Shown here piece by piece: positions 8,167-16,241 of a stretch of 56,967 nt of DNA. The notes under the pieces are model-generated. The model was not told the origin of the DNA, did not search any database, and saw nothing but the letters and a program-made list of their open reading frames with translations. The stretch's first letter is position 1; each line of letters begins with the position of its first letter. A program made the translations under genes and the position numbers. This stretch comes from an uncultured Ruminococcus sp. Its GTDB lineage: Bacteria > Bacillota > Clostridia > Oscillospirales > Acutalibacteraceae. The DNA lies in contig CACWKB010000005.1 in the NCBI GenBank assembly GCA_902761375.1, positions 1 through 56,967 on the forward strand. Direction: 5' to 3'.

Positions 8167-8195
8167 TTGACATTTTAACAAAAAAAACTTATAAT
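8167..8195 (+). promoter_or_regulatory. Consensus SigA promoter of secD-secF
   Basis: TTGACA (8167-8172), 17-bp spacer, TATAAT (8190-8195): perfect match to consensus. The leader of about 85 nt contains a hairpin, TATGCAA (8216-8222) with TTGCATA (8248-8254), and an inner GGCA/TGCC pair. GGAGGT lies before the start codon. Confidence 0.9.
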
Positions 8196-8287
8196 AACTC
8201 TGTTATGTCTGTAAATATGCAAGCATGGCAGAGTTTATTTTTGCCGTTTGCATAGGCAGATAAGAATTTTACGGAGGTTTCAAAGGC

Positions 8288-9700
8288 ATGAAAAGAGTAC
8301 CAAAGCCTGTGTTCTTCATCGTAGCTTTGCTGATACTCGCCTTTTCCTTTACTGCGATTTTCGGAGTATCGTACTACAACGGTGACAACAAAAACACAGT
8401 AATCAGGGGCGTAGGCGATATCCGATGGGGAATCGACATCAGAGGCGGCGTAGAGGCGACGTTCAGACCTGCCGACAATTACGACGCTACTGATGAACAG
8501 CTTGATGCTGCAAAGGCAATCATTGAAACTCGTATGATGACTCAGGGTATCACCGACTATGAGCTGTACGCCGACAAGAACAAGGACAGGATCATTGTTC
8601 GCTTCCCATGGAAGTCAGACGAGAAGAATTTTAACGCCGCGGAGGCGATCGAGGATATCTCGTCCACCGCGCTGCTCACCTTCCGTCCCGGCAATTCATA
8701 CGAGAGCACTGACGTAGACTCCAAGGGAGATCTCGTCAAAAAGACCCCTACGGGCGATACCGCGACCGTTCTCATGGACGGCTCCATGGTAAAGAGCGCC
8801 CAGGCGGGTTACTACGAGGACAAAACTACCGGTGAGGCGAAGTATGTCGTCAACCTGACTCTTACCGATGAAGGCAAGAGCAAGTTTGCCGAGATCACCA
8901 CCGAGTATCTCCAAAAGGTCGTTTCTATCTGGATGGACGATATCATGCTCTCCGATCCCACCGTGCAGAGCGTTATCAGCGACGGAAGCGCGCAGATCTC
9001 CGGCAGCTTCACCGCAGCCGAGGCTAACGCACTCGCTCAGAAGATCACCGCGGGCGCGCTGCCCTTCCAGCTCGAGACCACCAACTACGGCACCATCGAT
9101 CCCACCCTCGGACAGAACGCCCTCACCGCTATGGGCTATGCCGCCGTTATTGCGTTCTGCATCATCGCGGTCCTGATGATCGCGTTCTACCGCCTGCCCG
9201 GTCTGATCGCCGTTATCGCTCTGATCGGTCAGATGGGTCTGTCTGTCGCGGCTGTTTCGGGATATTTCAACACATTCCCGTCCTTCACCATGACGCTTCC
9301 CGGTATCGCCGGTCTTATCCTTTCGATCGGTATGGGCGTTGACTGTAACGTCATCACCGCCGAGCGTATCAAGGAGGAGCTGCGCAACGGCAGAAAGCTC
9401 GACGGAGCTATTGAAAAGGGTACAAAGAATTCGCTGTCCGCTATCATCGACGGTAACATGACGGTCGTTATCGTATCCATCATCCTGATGCTGGTATTCG
9501 GTCCGTCCAACATCCTGTCGTTCCTCTTCGGCGAATCGACCACCGGTACGATCTATTCGTTCGGTTACACCCTGCTCGTCGGCGTTATCGCCAACTTCAT
9601 CATGGGTATCTTCTGCTCCAGACTGATGCTCAAGAGCGTTGCGGGCTTCAAGGGCCTGCAGAAAACATGGTTATTCGGAGGTGTTAAGAATGGCAAATAA
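8288..9700 (+). CDS. secD: Protein-export membrane protein SecD
   Basis: Component of the Sec translocase that uses the proton or sodium gradient to pull secreted proteins across the membrane. The 470-residue product has an N-terminal membrane segment, then the signature GIDIRGGVEATF (about residues 48-59), a large extracytoplasmic P1-type domain, and five further membrane segments in the C-terminal third, including the RND-type SIGMGVDCNVITAERIKEEL motif. The 3' end overlaps secF by 11 bases, so the two are translationally coupled. yajC is not adjacent. The strong promoter is consistent with constitutive high expression. Confidence 0.96.
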   Translation: MKRVPKPVFFIVALLILAFSFTAIFGVSYYNGDNKNTVIRGVGDIRWGIDIRGGVEATFRPADNYDATDEQLDAAKAIIETRMMTQGITDYELYADKNKDRIIVRFPWKSDEKNFNAAEAIEDISSTALLTFRPGNSYESTDVDSKGDLVKKTPTGDTATVLMDGSMVKSAQAGYYEDKTTGEAKYVVNLTLTDEGKSKFAEITTEYLQKVVSIWMDDIMLSDPTVQSVISDGSAQISGSFTAAEANALAQKITAGALPFQLETTNYGTIDPTLGQNALTAMGYAAVIAFCIIAVLMIAFYRLPGLIAVIALIGQMGLSVAAVSGYFNTFPSFTMTLPGIAGLILSIGMGVDCNVITAERIKEELRNGRKLDGAIEKGTKNSLSAIIDGNMTVVIVSIILMLVFGPSNILSFLFGESTTGTIYSFGYTLLVGVIANFIMGIFCSRLMLKSVAGFKGLQKTWLFGGVKNGK

Positions 9701-10739
9701 GAGCAACACCAATCCAGCTCCGATGACCGCCGAGGAGATCCGCGATAAGTATAACGGCGGAAGAAAGATCATCGACTTTATCGGCAAGAAAAAGATATTC
9801 TTCATCGTTTCGCTCGCCATCATCGGCGTCGGAATCATCTGCAACTTTATTTTCGGCACGACCCTCGACATCCAGTTCTCGGGCGGCGCCACGCTGACCT
9901 ACAGCTACACCGGCGACATCAATCACGAGGAGCTCGACAGCTTCATCCAGGAGCATACCTCGGCTCGAATCACCACCGCTTATTCGACCGACCTGCTGGG
10001 CAACACCGGCAACAACATTTCGGTTCAGTTCTCGGGCGATTATAACATCGACGAAAAGGCGACCGGCGACGAGGCAAAGAAGTCAAACGTCGTTGAGATC
10101 CAGAAGAACCTCACCGCCGATCTGCAGTCGAAGTATCCCGACAACAACTTCAAAATGCTCGAGGCGAACTCCGTCGATCCCTCTATGGGTCTGAGCTTCC
10201 TCTTTAAGTGCCTGACCGCTGTTGCGATCGCCAGCATCCTGATGGTTATCTACGTCTTTATCAGATTCCGCGTTATCGGCGGTCTCTCCGCCGGAGTCAT
10301 GGCTCTCGTAGCCCTGTTCCACGATATCGCGATGATCTACTTCCTCTATGTCATCCTGCGCATGCCCATCGACTCCAGCTTCATCGCCGTCGTCCTCATG
10401 ATCCTCGGCTACTCGCTGAACGATACCATCGTTATCTACGACCGTGTCCGTGAGCAGAAGAAGCTTATGGGTCAGGGCGTCGACACAGCCACACTCTTCA
10501 ATGTGAGCTGCACCAAGACCATCAGAAGAACGATCATGACCTCTGTGACCACCTTCGCGGCTATCCTTACGGTTTATGTCGTCGCTTCCGTGTTCAACAT
10601 CAGCTCGGTAAAGAGCTTCGCTCTGCCGATGATGATAGGCGTTATCTCCGGCTGCTACTCCTCGATTTGCATCGCGGGTCCGCTGTGGGTAATGTGGCAA
10701 AACCGCAAGGCTGCCAAGGCTAAGGCTGAAAGCAAATAA
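9690..10739 (+). CDS. secF: Protein-export membrane protein SecF
   Basis: Partner of SecD in the Sec motor. The 349-residue product has a first membrane segment near residues 34-54, an extracytoplasmic domain, and five C-terminal membrane segments with the SecF motif GYSLNDTIVIYDRVRE. I choose ATG 9690, which has GGAGGTG at 9677-9683; the frame opens 51 bases earlier but that stretch is inside secD and has no ribosome site. SecD and SecF are separate genes here, unlike the fused form in Bacillus. Its terminator lies inside the convergent gene that follows. Confidence 0.96.
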   Translation: MANKSNTNPAPMTAEEIRDKYNGGRKIIDFIGKKKIFFIVSLAIIGVGIICNFIFGTTLDIQFSGGATLTYSYTGDINHEELDSFIQEHTSARITTAYSTDLLGNTGNNISVQFSGDYNIDEKATGDEAKKSNVVEIQKNLTADLQSKYPDNNFKMLEANSVDPSMGLSFLFKCLTAVAIASILMVIYVFIRFRVIGGLSAGVMALVALFHDIAMIYFLYVILRMPIDSSFIAVVLMILGYSLNDTIVIYDRVREQKKLMGQGVDTATLFNVSCTKTIRRTIMTSVTTFAAILTVYVVASVFNISSVKSFALPMMIGVISGCYSSICIAGPLWVMWQNRKAAKAKAESK

Positions 10740-10754
10740 GAAGAACGCCGAAAA

Positions 10755-11135
10755 TCACAAAATATTTTCAAGATTTGGGTACTCGCTTCCTTTTATGGAG
10801 GCGAGTCCTTTTTTTGCGCCCGCGCTCTCGGCGAAATACATATCCGCGTTTCCGCTTTCGAGGTGAGAGCGCATCTGCGCGAAGCTGACGGAGATGTTGT
10901 CCACATAGTCGTGTATCAGCAGGACGTCGATCTTCTGCGAGATATCGTCCCAGCTCTCGTCGAGCTCGCGGCAGAGCCTGAGCGCCTTGTCGAGCTCATT
11001 GCGCCTCACATAGCTGTCGGAGAGCTCGATCTTTCCGAGAAAGCTGTCCGCGCTGTCGGCGACGCAGTGTATCTCGACGGCGGAGGCTGCTACCGAAGCG
11101 ACGAGCAGTATCAGCGCGATTATCATTCGCTTCAT
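10755..11135 (-). CDS. DUF4363 family membrane-anchored protein
   Basis: A 126-residue protein with a hydrophobic N-terminus (about residues 4-21) acting as signal anchor and a helical, charged remainder such as KIELSDSYVRRNELDKALRL. The family has no assigned function but is often found next to DUF421 genes in Clostridia, as here, where the start codon is one base after the DUF421 stop. The pair is therefore one leftward transcript. The 3' end holds the terminator of the opposing secDF operon. The family call is from recognised sequence character and context. Confidence 0.7.
   Translation of the reverse strand: MKRMIIALILLVASVAASAVEIHCVADSADSFLGKIELSDSYVRRNELDKALRLCRELDESWDDISQKIDVLLIHDYVDNISVSFAQMRSHLESGNADMYFAESAGAKKGLASIKGSEYPNLENIL
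10781..10815 (+). terminator. Terminator of secDF, inside the convergent DUF4363 gene
   Basis: ACTCGCTTCC (10781-10790) pairs with GGAGGCGAGT (10797-10806) with one mismatch and a 6-nt loop, then CC and seven T. It overlaps the last codons of the minus-strand gene. Confidence 0.8.
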
Positions 11136-11136
11136 G

Positions 11137-11808
11137 TCAGCTCTCCTTCCTTATAAGGTTGTAGCTGCCGAGTGAGTCGAGGGTCAGGATGAATACCTGC
11201 TCCATCGGCGTATTATTCATATTTAGAATTTTATCGACGTCCTTTTTCTGCTTTTGACAGAGCTGCAGGGCGTCGCCGTTTATTTTTCCGTCGGATATGA
11301 CCACCGACTCGAGCTTGTTGTCGCTGACCTCGAGCCCGAGGTCGTCGTTTGACGGCGTGCGCTTACCGGGCTTTTCGAGCACGCTGAACGCGCCGTTTGT
11401 CTCGACGATGCAGTACTGTACGTCCTCAAGGCTGAAAATGTTCTGCTGTCTGAGCTGCGCGAACAGGTCGTCGGTCGTCAGTCTGAGTCTTTTGAGCTGC
11501 TTTTGCAGCAGCCTGCCGTCCTCGATCACGACCACGGGACTGCCGCAGACCAGCCTGCGGAAGCCGCCGCTCTTGACCATGAACCAGCTCGCCGCTATCT
11601 CGAGCGCGACCAGCACGAGCACGGGGATAACTCCGCTGAGCAGAGGCTGCGAGGTGTTCTGCATCGGCAGCGAGGCTATGTCGCTGATAACGAGCGTCAC
11701 CACAAGCTCACTCGGCTGCATATCGCTGATCTGGCGCTTGCCCATCAGCCTGATCGCCGTAATAATGAAGCCGTAAAGGACCACAGTTCGGATAATTGAA
11801 ATAAGCAT
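11137..11808 (-). CDS. DUF421 (YetF-like) membrane protein
   Basis: A 223-residue membrane protein with three N-terminal membrane segments (about 4-20, 33-50 and 60-80) followed by a soluble two-part DUF421 domain. The LMGKRQISDMQPSELVVTLVISDIAS stretch is characteristic, given here as its first residues LMGKRQISDMQPSELV; the domain also carries GSPVVVIEDGRLL. YetF-type proteins occur in spore-formers, and the related 2Duf protein of the SpoVA2mob element is tied to spore heat resistance. Here the gene is divergent from a germinant-receptor operon, so a spore-membrane role is plausible but inferred. It is co-transcribed with the DUF4363 gene. Confidence 0.85.
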   Translation of the reverse strand: MLISIIRTVVLYGFIITAIRLMGKRQISDMQPSELVVTLVISDIASLPMQNTSQPLLSGVIPVLVLVALEIAASWFMVKSGGFRRLVCGSPVVVIEDGRLLQKQLKRLRLTTDDLFAQLRQQNIFSLEDVQYCIVETNGAFSVLEKPGKRTPSNDDLGLEVSDNKLESVVISDGKINGDALQLCQKQKKDVDKILNMNNTPMEQVFILTLDSLGSYNLIRKES

Positions 11809-11843
11809 ATGATCACCGTCTGTATTATTTATCCGTTCCCGCT

Positions 11844-11872
11844 GAATATTCAGGAAAAATGCTCATATTCTA
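11844..11872 (+). promoter_or_regulatory. Possible SigG-type promoter of the ger operon
   Basis: GAATA (11844-11848), 17-bp spacer, TATTCTA (11866-11872). This is one mismatch from the forespore SigG pattern GHATR-N17/18-CATNNTA. The leader before ATG 11887 would be very short, which weakens the call. Confidence 0.4.
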
Positions 11873-11886
11873 ACATCGGTGATTTT

Positions 11887-13341
11887 ATGAATGATTCTTT
11901 GAAGGAATTATTATCCGAACTGAAGCAGACCTTCGCGGATTCCGCCGATCTGACAGTCCGCGAGCTCTCGCTGCGCTCGGATACCGGACTTGAGGCGGCG
12001 GTCGTAACGATGGAGGGAATGTGCGACAAGGAGCAGCTCGGTCAAACCGTGCTGACTCCGCTGCTCTCGTTTGATTTCGGGCGCGACAGCGGTGAGGAGG
12101 CGGCGGACGCGGTGCTGCACTCCGTCCTCGCCTCGTCGGATATAATCGAGTTCAGCGACGAGCAGCAGCTGATATCCTTTATAACCTCGGGCTTTGCGGC
12201 GCTTGTGATCGACGGCTGCGCGCGCGGCTTTGCGATCGGCGTCCAGGGCTTTGCGTTCCGTTCGGTGTCGGAGCCCGAGAGCGAGGTGGTGCAAAGGGGT
12301 TCGCGCGAGGGCTTTACCGAGCCGCTTCGCGTCAATATGTCGATGCTGCGCCGCAGGATCAAAAGCCCCGACCTTGTGTTCGAGCAGATGACGGTCGGCT
12401 CGGATTCGCAGACCCAGCTCATGCTCTGCTATCTGCAGAACAAGGCGTCGCCGGCGCTGCTCGATACCCTTCGCAAAAGGCTCTCGGAGTGCGATCTCGA
12501 GACCGTGCTCGCCTCGGGCTATCTCTCGGACTACCTCGAGGATCCCGGCACGAGCCGCCTGTTTTCGGGGGTCGGGATCTCCGAGCGCCCCGATACGGTC
12601 TGCGGCAAGCTGACCGAGGGCAGGATAGCGGTGATCGTCGACGGCACGCCCGCCGTGATAACCATCCCTCACCTCTTTGTCGAGGAATTCCAAGGGGTGG
12701 ACGACTACTCGAACCGCACCTACTACGCGGCATTCATCCGCGTGTTGAAATATATAGCCTTTTTCGCCTCGGTTTTCCTGCCGGGGCTGTATACCGCCTT
12801 AGCGCAGTTCCATCCCGAGTATTTCCCGACGTGGATATTGATACAAACCTCTGAGGCGCTGTCCAAAACTCCGCTGCCGGTGACGCTCGAGGTGCTGATG
12901 ATGACCTTTGTATACGAGGTCATGAAGGAGGCGGGGCTGAGGATACCCAAATCCCTCGGTCATGCGGTCAGCATCGTCGGCGCGCTGGTGATCGGTGAGA
13001 GCGCGGTAAACGCCGGGATAATCAGCGCCTCGACCCTGATGGTCGTTGCGACCGCGGCGATCTGCAGCTACGTCACCTCGGCGCTTTATCCGCCGATAAT
13101 GACTCTGCGGTTCGTGTTCATCATCGCCGGAGGGCTGCTCGGTCTGTGGGGCATCGTCCTCGTCACGGCGGTCGTGATCATCAGCATGTGCGCCAAGACC
13201 TCGCTGGGCGTACCCTATATGTCGTCGCTCGCGCCGTTCTCGCTGCGCTCAATGCGCGACGTCTTTATCAGGGCAGGCTGGAAGAGGCTTTCGGACAGGA
13301 CAATCAACGTCCGAAATTTCCCCGAAACGGAGGTGCGCTGA
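11887..13341 (+). CDS. Spore germinant receptor A-type subunit (GerAA/GerKA family)
   Basis: Membrane subunit of a nutrient germinant receptor in the spore inner membrane. The protein (484 residues from ATG 11887) has a soluble N-terminal domain of about 270 residues with the family motif VNMSMLRRRIKSPDLVFEQM, then membrane segments from about residue 285 to 450 with PEYFPTWILIQTSEALSKTP. The frame is open from 11809, but the upstream 26 codons overlap the divergent gene's start and lack a ribosome site. It overlaps the B subunit by one base (TGATG). Which nutrient is sensed cannot be read from sequence. Confidence 0.9.
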   Translation: MNDSLKELLSELKQTFADSADLTVRELSLRSDTGLEAAVVTMEGMCDKEQLGQTVLTPLLSFDFGRDSGEEAADAVLHSVLASSDIIEFSDEQQLISFITSGFAALVIDGCARGFAIGVQGFAFRSVSEPESEVVQRGSREGFTEPLRVNMSMLRRRIKSPDLVFEQMTVGSDSQTQLMLCYLQNKASPALLDTLRKRLSECDLETVLASGYLSDYLEDPGTSRLFSGVGISERPDTVCGKLTEGRIAVIVDGTPAVITIPHLFVEEFQGVDDYSNRTYYAAFIRVLKYIAFFASVFLPGLYTALAQFHPEYFPTWILIQTSEALSKTPLPVTLEVLMMTFVYEVMKEAGLRIPKSLGHAVSIVGALVIGESAVNAGIISASTLMVVATAAICSYVTSALYPPIMTLRFVFIIAGGLLGLWGIVLVTAVVIISMCAKTSLGVPYMSSLAPFSLRSMRDVFIRAGWKRLSDRTINVRNFPETEVR

Positions 13342-14411
13342 TGCAGACCAAGGTCGCATTTTCGGCAAAGCGGCTGCTGCTTACCCTGCTGCTTTGCTCC
13401 TGCTCGGTGATCCTGCTCCAGAGCTTTGATCTGTCGCCGCGCGCGGGCTTTTTGTTCCATCTGATCTGCATAGCGGTCGGCTTGGCAGTCAGCTTCCTGT
13501 TTTTCATCCCGTCGGTCGTAATCAGAGTCAGGACGGGCTTTGACTTTCCGACTCTCGTCCACCGCGAAAGCCCAAGGCTTTCGCCCTTTATCGCGGTGTT
13601 TTACGGCGCGTACTTCGTCTATACCGCCGTGTTTTTTCTGCTGCCCTACACGGATATGTTCTGCAAGAAGTATTTTCCCGAGACCAGCCCGTGCTTTGTG
13701 GCGGCGCTGCTGCTGATATCCTGCGTCTACGCCGCCGCCAAGGGCACGAACGTCATCACGCGGTTCGGGATATTTCTGTTTGTGTTCGCTCTGATCGCCA
13801 ACGTGCTGATGATGGGCGGCAGCGTGAGCTCGCTGAGCTTCGGGAGCGGCGTCGTGCTGAACGGCACGGCGGACGAGCTGTTCAGGGGAGCGCTCTACTT
13901 CGTCACGCCGGCGTTCATCGCCGTGATCTTCGGCTTTCTGTCGGGCTTCACAAAGAATTTCAGGCTGCGCCAGGTCGTGCTGACGCTGATATTGACGGGC
14001 GTAAAGTACGCGGCGATCATGTTTTTCGTCTGCTTTGCGCTCGGAGCCTACGCCTACCGCCAGGAGTACCAGACCTTCGTGCTGTCACGGGTCGCGCATT
14101 TCGGGATTTACAGCGGCATCGAGAGCGTGTATCTCGCGCTGACGACGATGTCGGTTTTTTTGATCGTATCGCTGTTTCTCTGCTGCGTCGGGAAAAGCGT
14201 GGGTCAAAGCGGCGTGCTGAAGCATATAATATGCTTTGCGGCGGTGATCTTTACCCTGCACACCTGCGCGGTATATCTCCGTCCGGTCAGCGAGCTGCTG
14301 ACCGACACGGCGGTGATGGTCGGCTTTACCTTTATCGCGGCGGTGGTCGTGCCGTGCGCATATCTTATATTCGGGAGGGTTCGCCTTGATAAAAAAGCTG
14401 TCGGCGCTTAG
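13341..14411 (+). CDS. Spore germinant receptor B-type subunit (GerAB family permease)
   Basis: Ten-segment membrane protein of the amino-acid permease-like GerAB family, thought to bind the germinant. 356 residues. The ATG at 13341 overlaps the preceding stop and has GGAGGTG just upstream; the frame is open further left but only within gerA. Hydrophobic segments run the whole length, for example LLLTLLLCSCSVILLQS and FIAVIFGFLSGFTKNF. It is more divergent than typical GerAB proteins, so the family call relies partly on position between an A and a C subunit. Confidence 0.8.
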   Translation: MQTKVAFSAKRLLLTLLLCSCSVILLQSFDLSPRAGFLFHLICIAVGLAVSFLFFIPSVVIRVRTGFDFPTLVHRESPRLSPFIAVFYGAYFVYTAVFFLLPYTDMFCKKYFPETSPCFVAALLLISCVYAAAKGTNVITRFGIFLFVFALIANVLMMGGSVSSLSFGSGVVLNGTADELFRGALYFVTPAFIAVIFGFLSGFTKNFRLRQVVLTLILTGVKYAAIMFFVCFALGAYAYRQEYQTFVLSRVAHFGIYSGIESVYLALTTMSVFLIVSLFLCCVGKSVGQSGVLKHIICFAAVIFTLHTCAVYLRPVSELLTDTAVMVGFTFIAAVVVPCAYLIFGRVRLDKKAVGA

Positions 14412-14985
14412 CCTGATACTGATAACGCTTGCATTAGTTGGCTGCAAGGATTCGCGCCGCATCGAAAACGCCGCCGTGATCGAGAACGTCAGCGTAGACC
14501 GCGGCGGCGAGGGGATCCTGTATACCTTCTATCTGCTCGGCAGCGGCGACAAGCCGAGGGCGGTGTCGGTGCCTGCGGCTTCCTTTGAGGAGGCGTGCGC
14601 GCTCGCCGAAGAAGCCTATATCCCAAACCTGTCGCTGGCGAAGCTCGAGCTGCTGATGCTCAGCGAGGATGTTTACCGCGAGGTCATGCGCACGGACGTC
14701 GAGTATATCTCCACTCAGTCCTCGTTCTCGCCGATAGCCTACGTCACCCTCTGCGACCGCGAGACCATCCGTTCCGTTGAAAAGGACTCCGAGGTGCAGC
14801 GGCTTATCGAGCGGCAGTTAGTTCTGTTGAAGAAAAATAATCCGTCCGTCTGCGTGGATTATCTCTCGATCTTCAATAATTTGGAGCGCAAAGGGGAGGA
14901 GGGCTTCTATGTGGCGCAGATTAGTTCTAAAAAGGAATTAAAAGTCAGCGAAATGCATATATATTCTAAAAATATACCCAAATAA
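14386..14985 (+). CDS. Short GerAC-like lipoprotein subunit of the germinant receptor
   Basis: Lipoprotein with a signal peptide ending in the lipobox LALVGC and 199 residues in total. The segment after the Cys (DSRRIENAAVIENVSVDRGG) resembles the N-terminal domain of GerAC proteins. Usual GerAC subunits are about 350-400 residues, so the C-terminal domains are missing. The stop is followed by AT-rich intergenic DNA with no further in-frame homology that I can see. The start is TTG 14386 with GGGAGGG upstream; it overlaps the B subunit by 26 bases. Either a natural short form or a degraded gene. Confidence 0.7.
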   Translation: MIKKLSALSLILITLALVGCKDSRRIENAAVIENVSVDRGGEGILYTFYLLGSGDKPRAVSVPAASFEEACALAEEAYIPNLSLAKLELLMLSEDVYREVMRTDVEYISTQSSFSPIAYVTLCDRETIRSVEKDSEVQRLIERQLVLLKKNNPSVCVDYLSIFNNLERKGEEGFYVAQISSKKELKVSEMHIYSKNIPK

Positions 14986-14998
14986 TTCATTTTAGTAC

Positions 14999-15027
14999 TT
15001 TCATTTAACCGCATTTTGTAGTATAAT
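14999..15027 (+). promoter_or_regulatory. Possible promoter of hprK
   Basis: TATAAT (15022-15027) in an AT-rich gap, with a weak TTTCAT (14999-15004) 17 bp before it. Confidence 0.45.
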
Positions 15028-15073
15028 ATAAATTACCTATAGTGTAATCATTTTCAGCAAAGGCGGTGGCGGT

Positions 15074-16039
15074 ATGTCAGAATTTTCGGTTCCTCTCTCT
15101 CAGATTGTTGACAGATTGGGTCTGCAAAAGGTGTTCGTGTCGGAAAACTACGAGGATATCAAGATTTCCACGGTTGAGATCAACCGGCCCGGACTCGAGC
15201 TCACGGGATACTTTGAGTTTTTCGACAACAAGAGGATACAGGTGCTCGGCAACACCGAGTTCGCCTATCTCGGACGCTTCGGCAGCGAGGCGCAGAGAAT
15301 GGTGCTCGATTCCATCTTCAGCTTCGGGCCTCCCGCCGTCATCATCTGCCGCCATATCGAGCCCACAAACGCCGTTTTGGAGAGCGCGCGGCTGCACGAG
15401 GTATCGGTCTTTGCCACCGATGAAAACACCTCCGATCTGACCGCTCGACTTGTTCAATTCCTCAACCGCGAGCTGGCGCCGCGCATCACGCGCCACGGCG
15501 TGCTCGTTGAGGTCTACGGCGAGGGCTGTCTGCTGATCGGCGACAGCGGCGTCGGTAAAAGCGAGACCGCTATCGAGCTCATAAAGCGCGGACACCGTCT
15601 GGTCGCGGACGACGCGGTCGAGATACTCAAAACCTCGGTCAACACCCTGATCGGTCAGTCGCCCCAGAACATCCGCCACTTCATCGAGCTGCGCGGCATA
15701 GGCATAATCAACGCGAGGCAGCTTTTCGGCATGGGCGCGGTCAAGACGAACGAGAAGATAGACATGGTCGTCAGCCTCGAGCTTTGGGACAACACCAAAG
15801 TCTATGACCGCATGGGTCTCGACAACGAATATATGGAGATCCTCGGGGTCGAGGTCCCCGCAATCACCATACCCGTCAAGCCAGGCCGTAACCTCGCGGT
15901 CATCATCGAGGTCGCGGCTATGAACAACCGCCAGAAAAAAATGGGCTACAACGCCGCCAAGGATCTCCTGAAGAGCCTCGGAATGGATATCGCCGCGATG
16001 CCCGAATCCCCCAAGGTCATAGTAGACAAGTGGGAATGA
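15074..16039 (+). CDS. hprK: HPr kinase/phosphorylase
   Basis: Bifunctional enzyme that phosphorylates HPr at its regulatory serine with ATP or removes the phosphate by phosphorolysis; master switch of carbon catabolite control in Firmicutes. The 321-residue protein has an N-terminal regulatory domain and a C-terminal kinase domain with P-loop GDSGVGKS (156-163), the following VADDAVEI, and the HprK signature IELRGIGIINARQLFG. Length is normal. It sits in the order hprK-murB-rapZ-whiA found widely in Clostridia. A palindromic element is inserted just after its stop. Confidence 0.97.
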   Translation: MSEFSVPLSQIVDRLGLQKVFVSENYEDIKISTVEINRPGLELTGYFEFFDNKRIQVLGNTEFAYLGRFGSEAQRMVLDSIFSFGPPAVIICRHIEPTNAVLESARLHEVSVFATDENTSDLTARLVQFLNRELAPRITRHGVLVEVYGEGCLLIGDSGVGKSETAIELIKRGHRLVADDAVEILKTSVNTLIGQSPQNIRHFIELRGIGIINARQLFGMGAVKTNEKIDMVVSLELWDNTKVYDRMGLDNEYMEILGVEVPAITIPVKPGRNLAVIIEVAAMNNRQKKMGYNAAKDLLKSLGMDIAAMPESPKVIVDKWE

Positions 16040-16046
16040 TCCTTAT

Positions 16047-16207
16047 GGCAACACCGCACAATTCGCGGCGCGCGCCTTGCTTGAATCTTATTCCGTCAGA
16101 CTGCCCTAAAAATCTCGGCAAGGCGTCAGCCTTACCTCAATTTGTTTGTGCACTCTGACGAAAAATCTCACTTCGCAATCCGCACACCTGAATTGTGCGG
16201 TATTGCC
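16047..16207. mobile_element. 161-bp MITE-like palindromic element
   Basis: Terminal arms 16047-16064 and 16190-16207 are inverse complements over 18 bp with one mismatch. Further pairing is registered on the same centre (about 16127): CGTCAGA (16094-16100) with TCTGACG (16154-16160), broken pairing between 16101-16112 and 16142-16153, and a tip hairpin AAGGC-GTCA-GCCTT (16120-16133). The whole can fold into one long hairpin. It has no coding capacity of its own and fills the hprK-murB gap. It could be a non-autonomous mobile repeat or a structured RNA; only one copy is in this window. Confidence 0.65.
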
Positions 16208-16241
16208 CTATCTCTTTCACACAGCGAAGAACGGAGTCTTT

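Noticed and set aside
9639-9689. N-terminal extension of secF
   Set aside because: Lies inside secD and lacks a ribosome site, while ATG 9690 has GGAGGTG.
16146-16241. N-terminal extension of murB
   Set aside because: The extension is the palindromic element; ATG 16242 has its own ribosome site and matches the normal MurB start.
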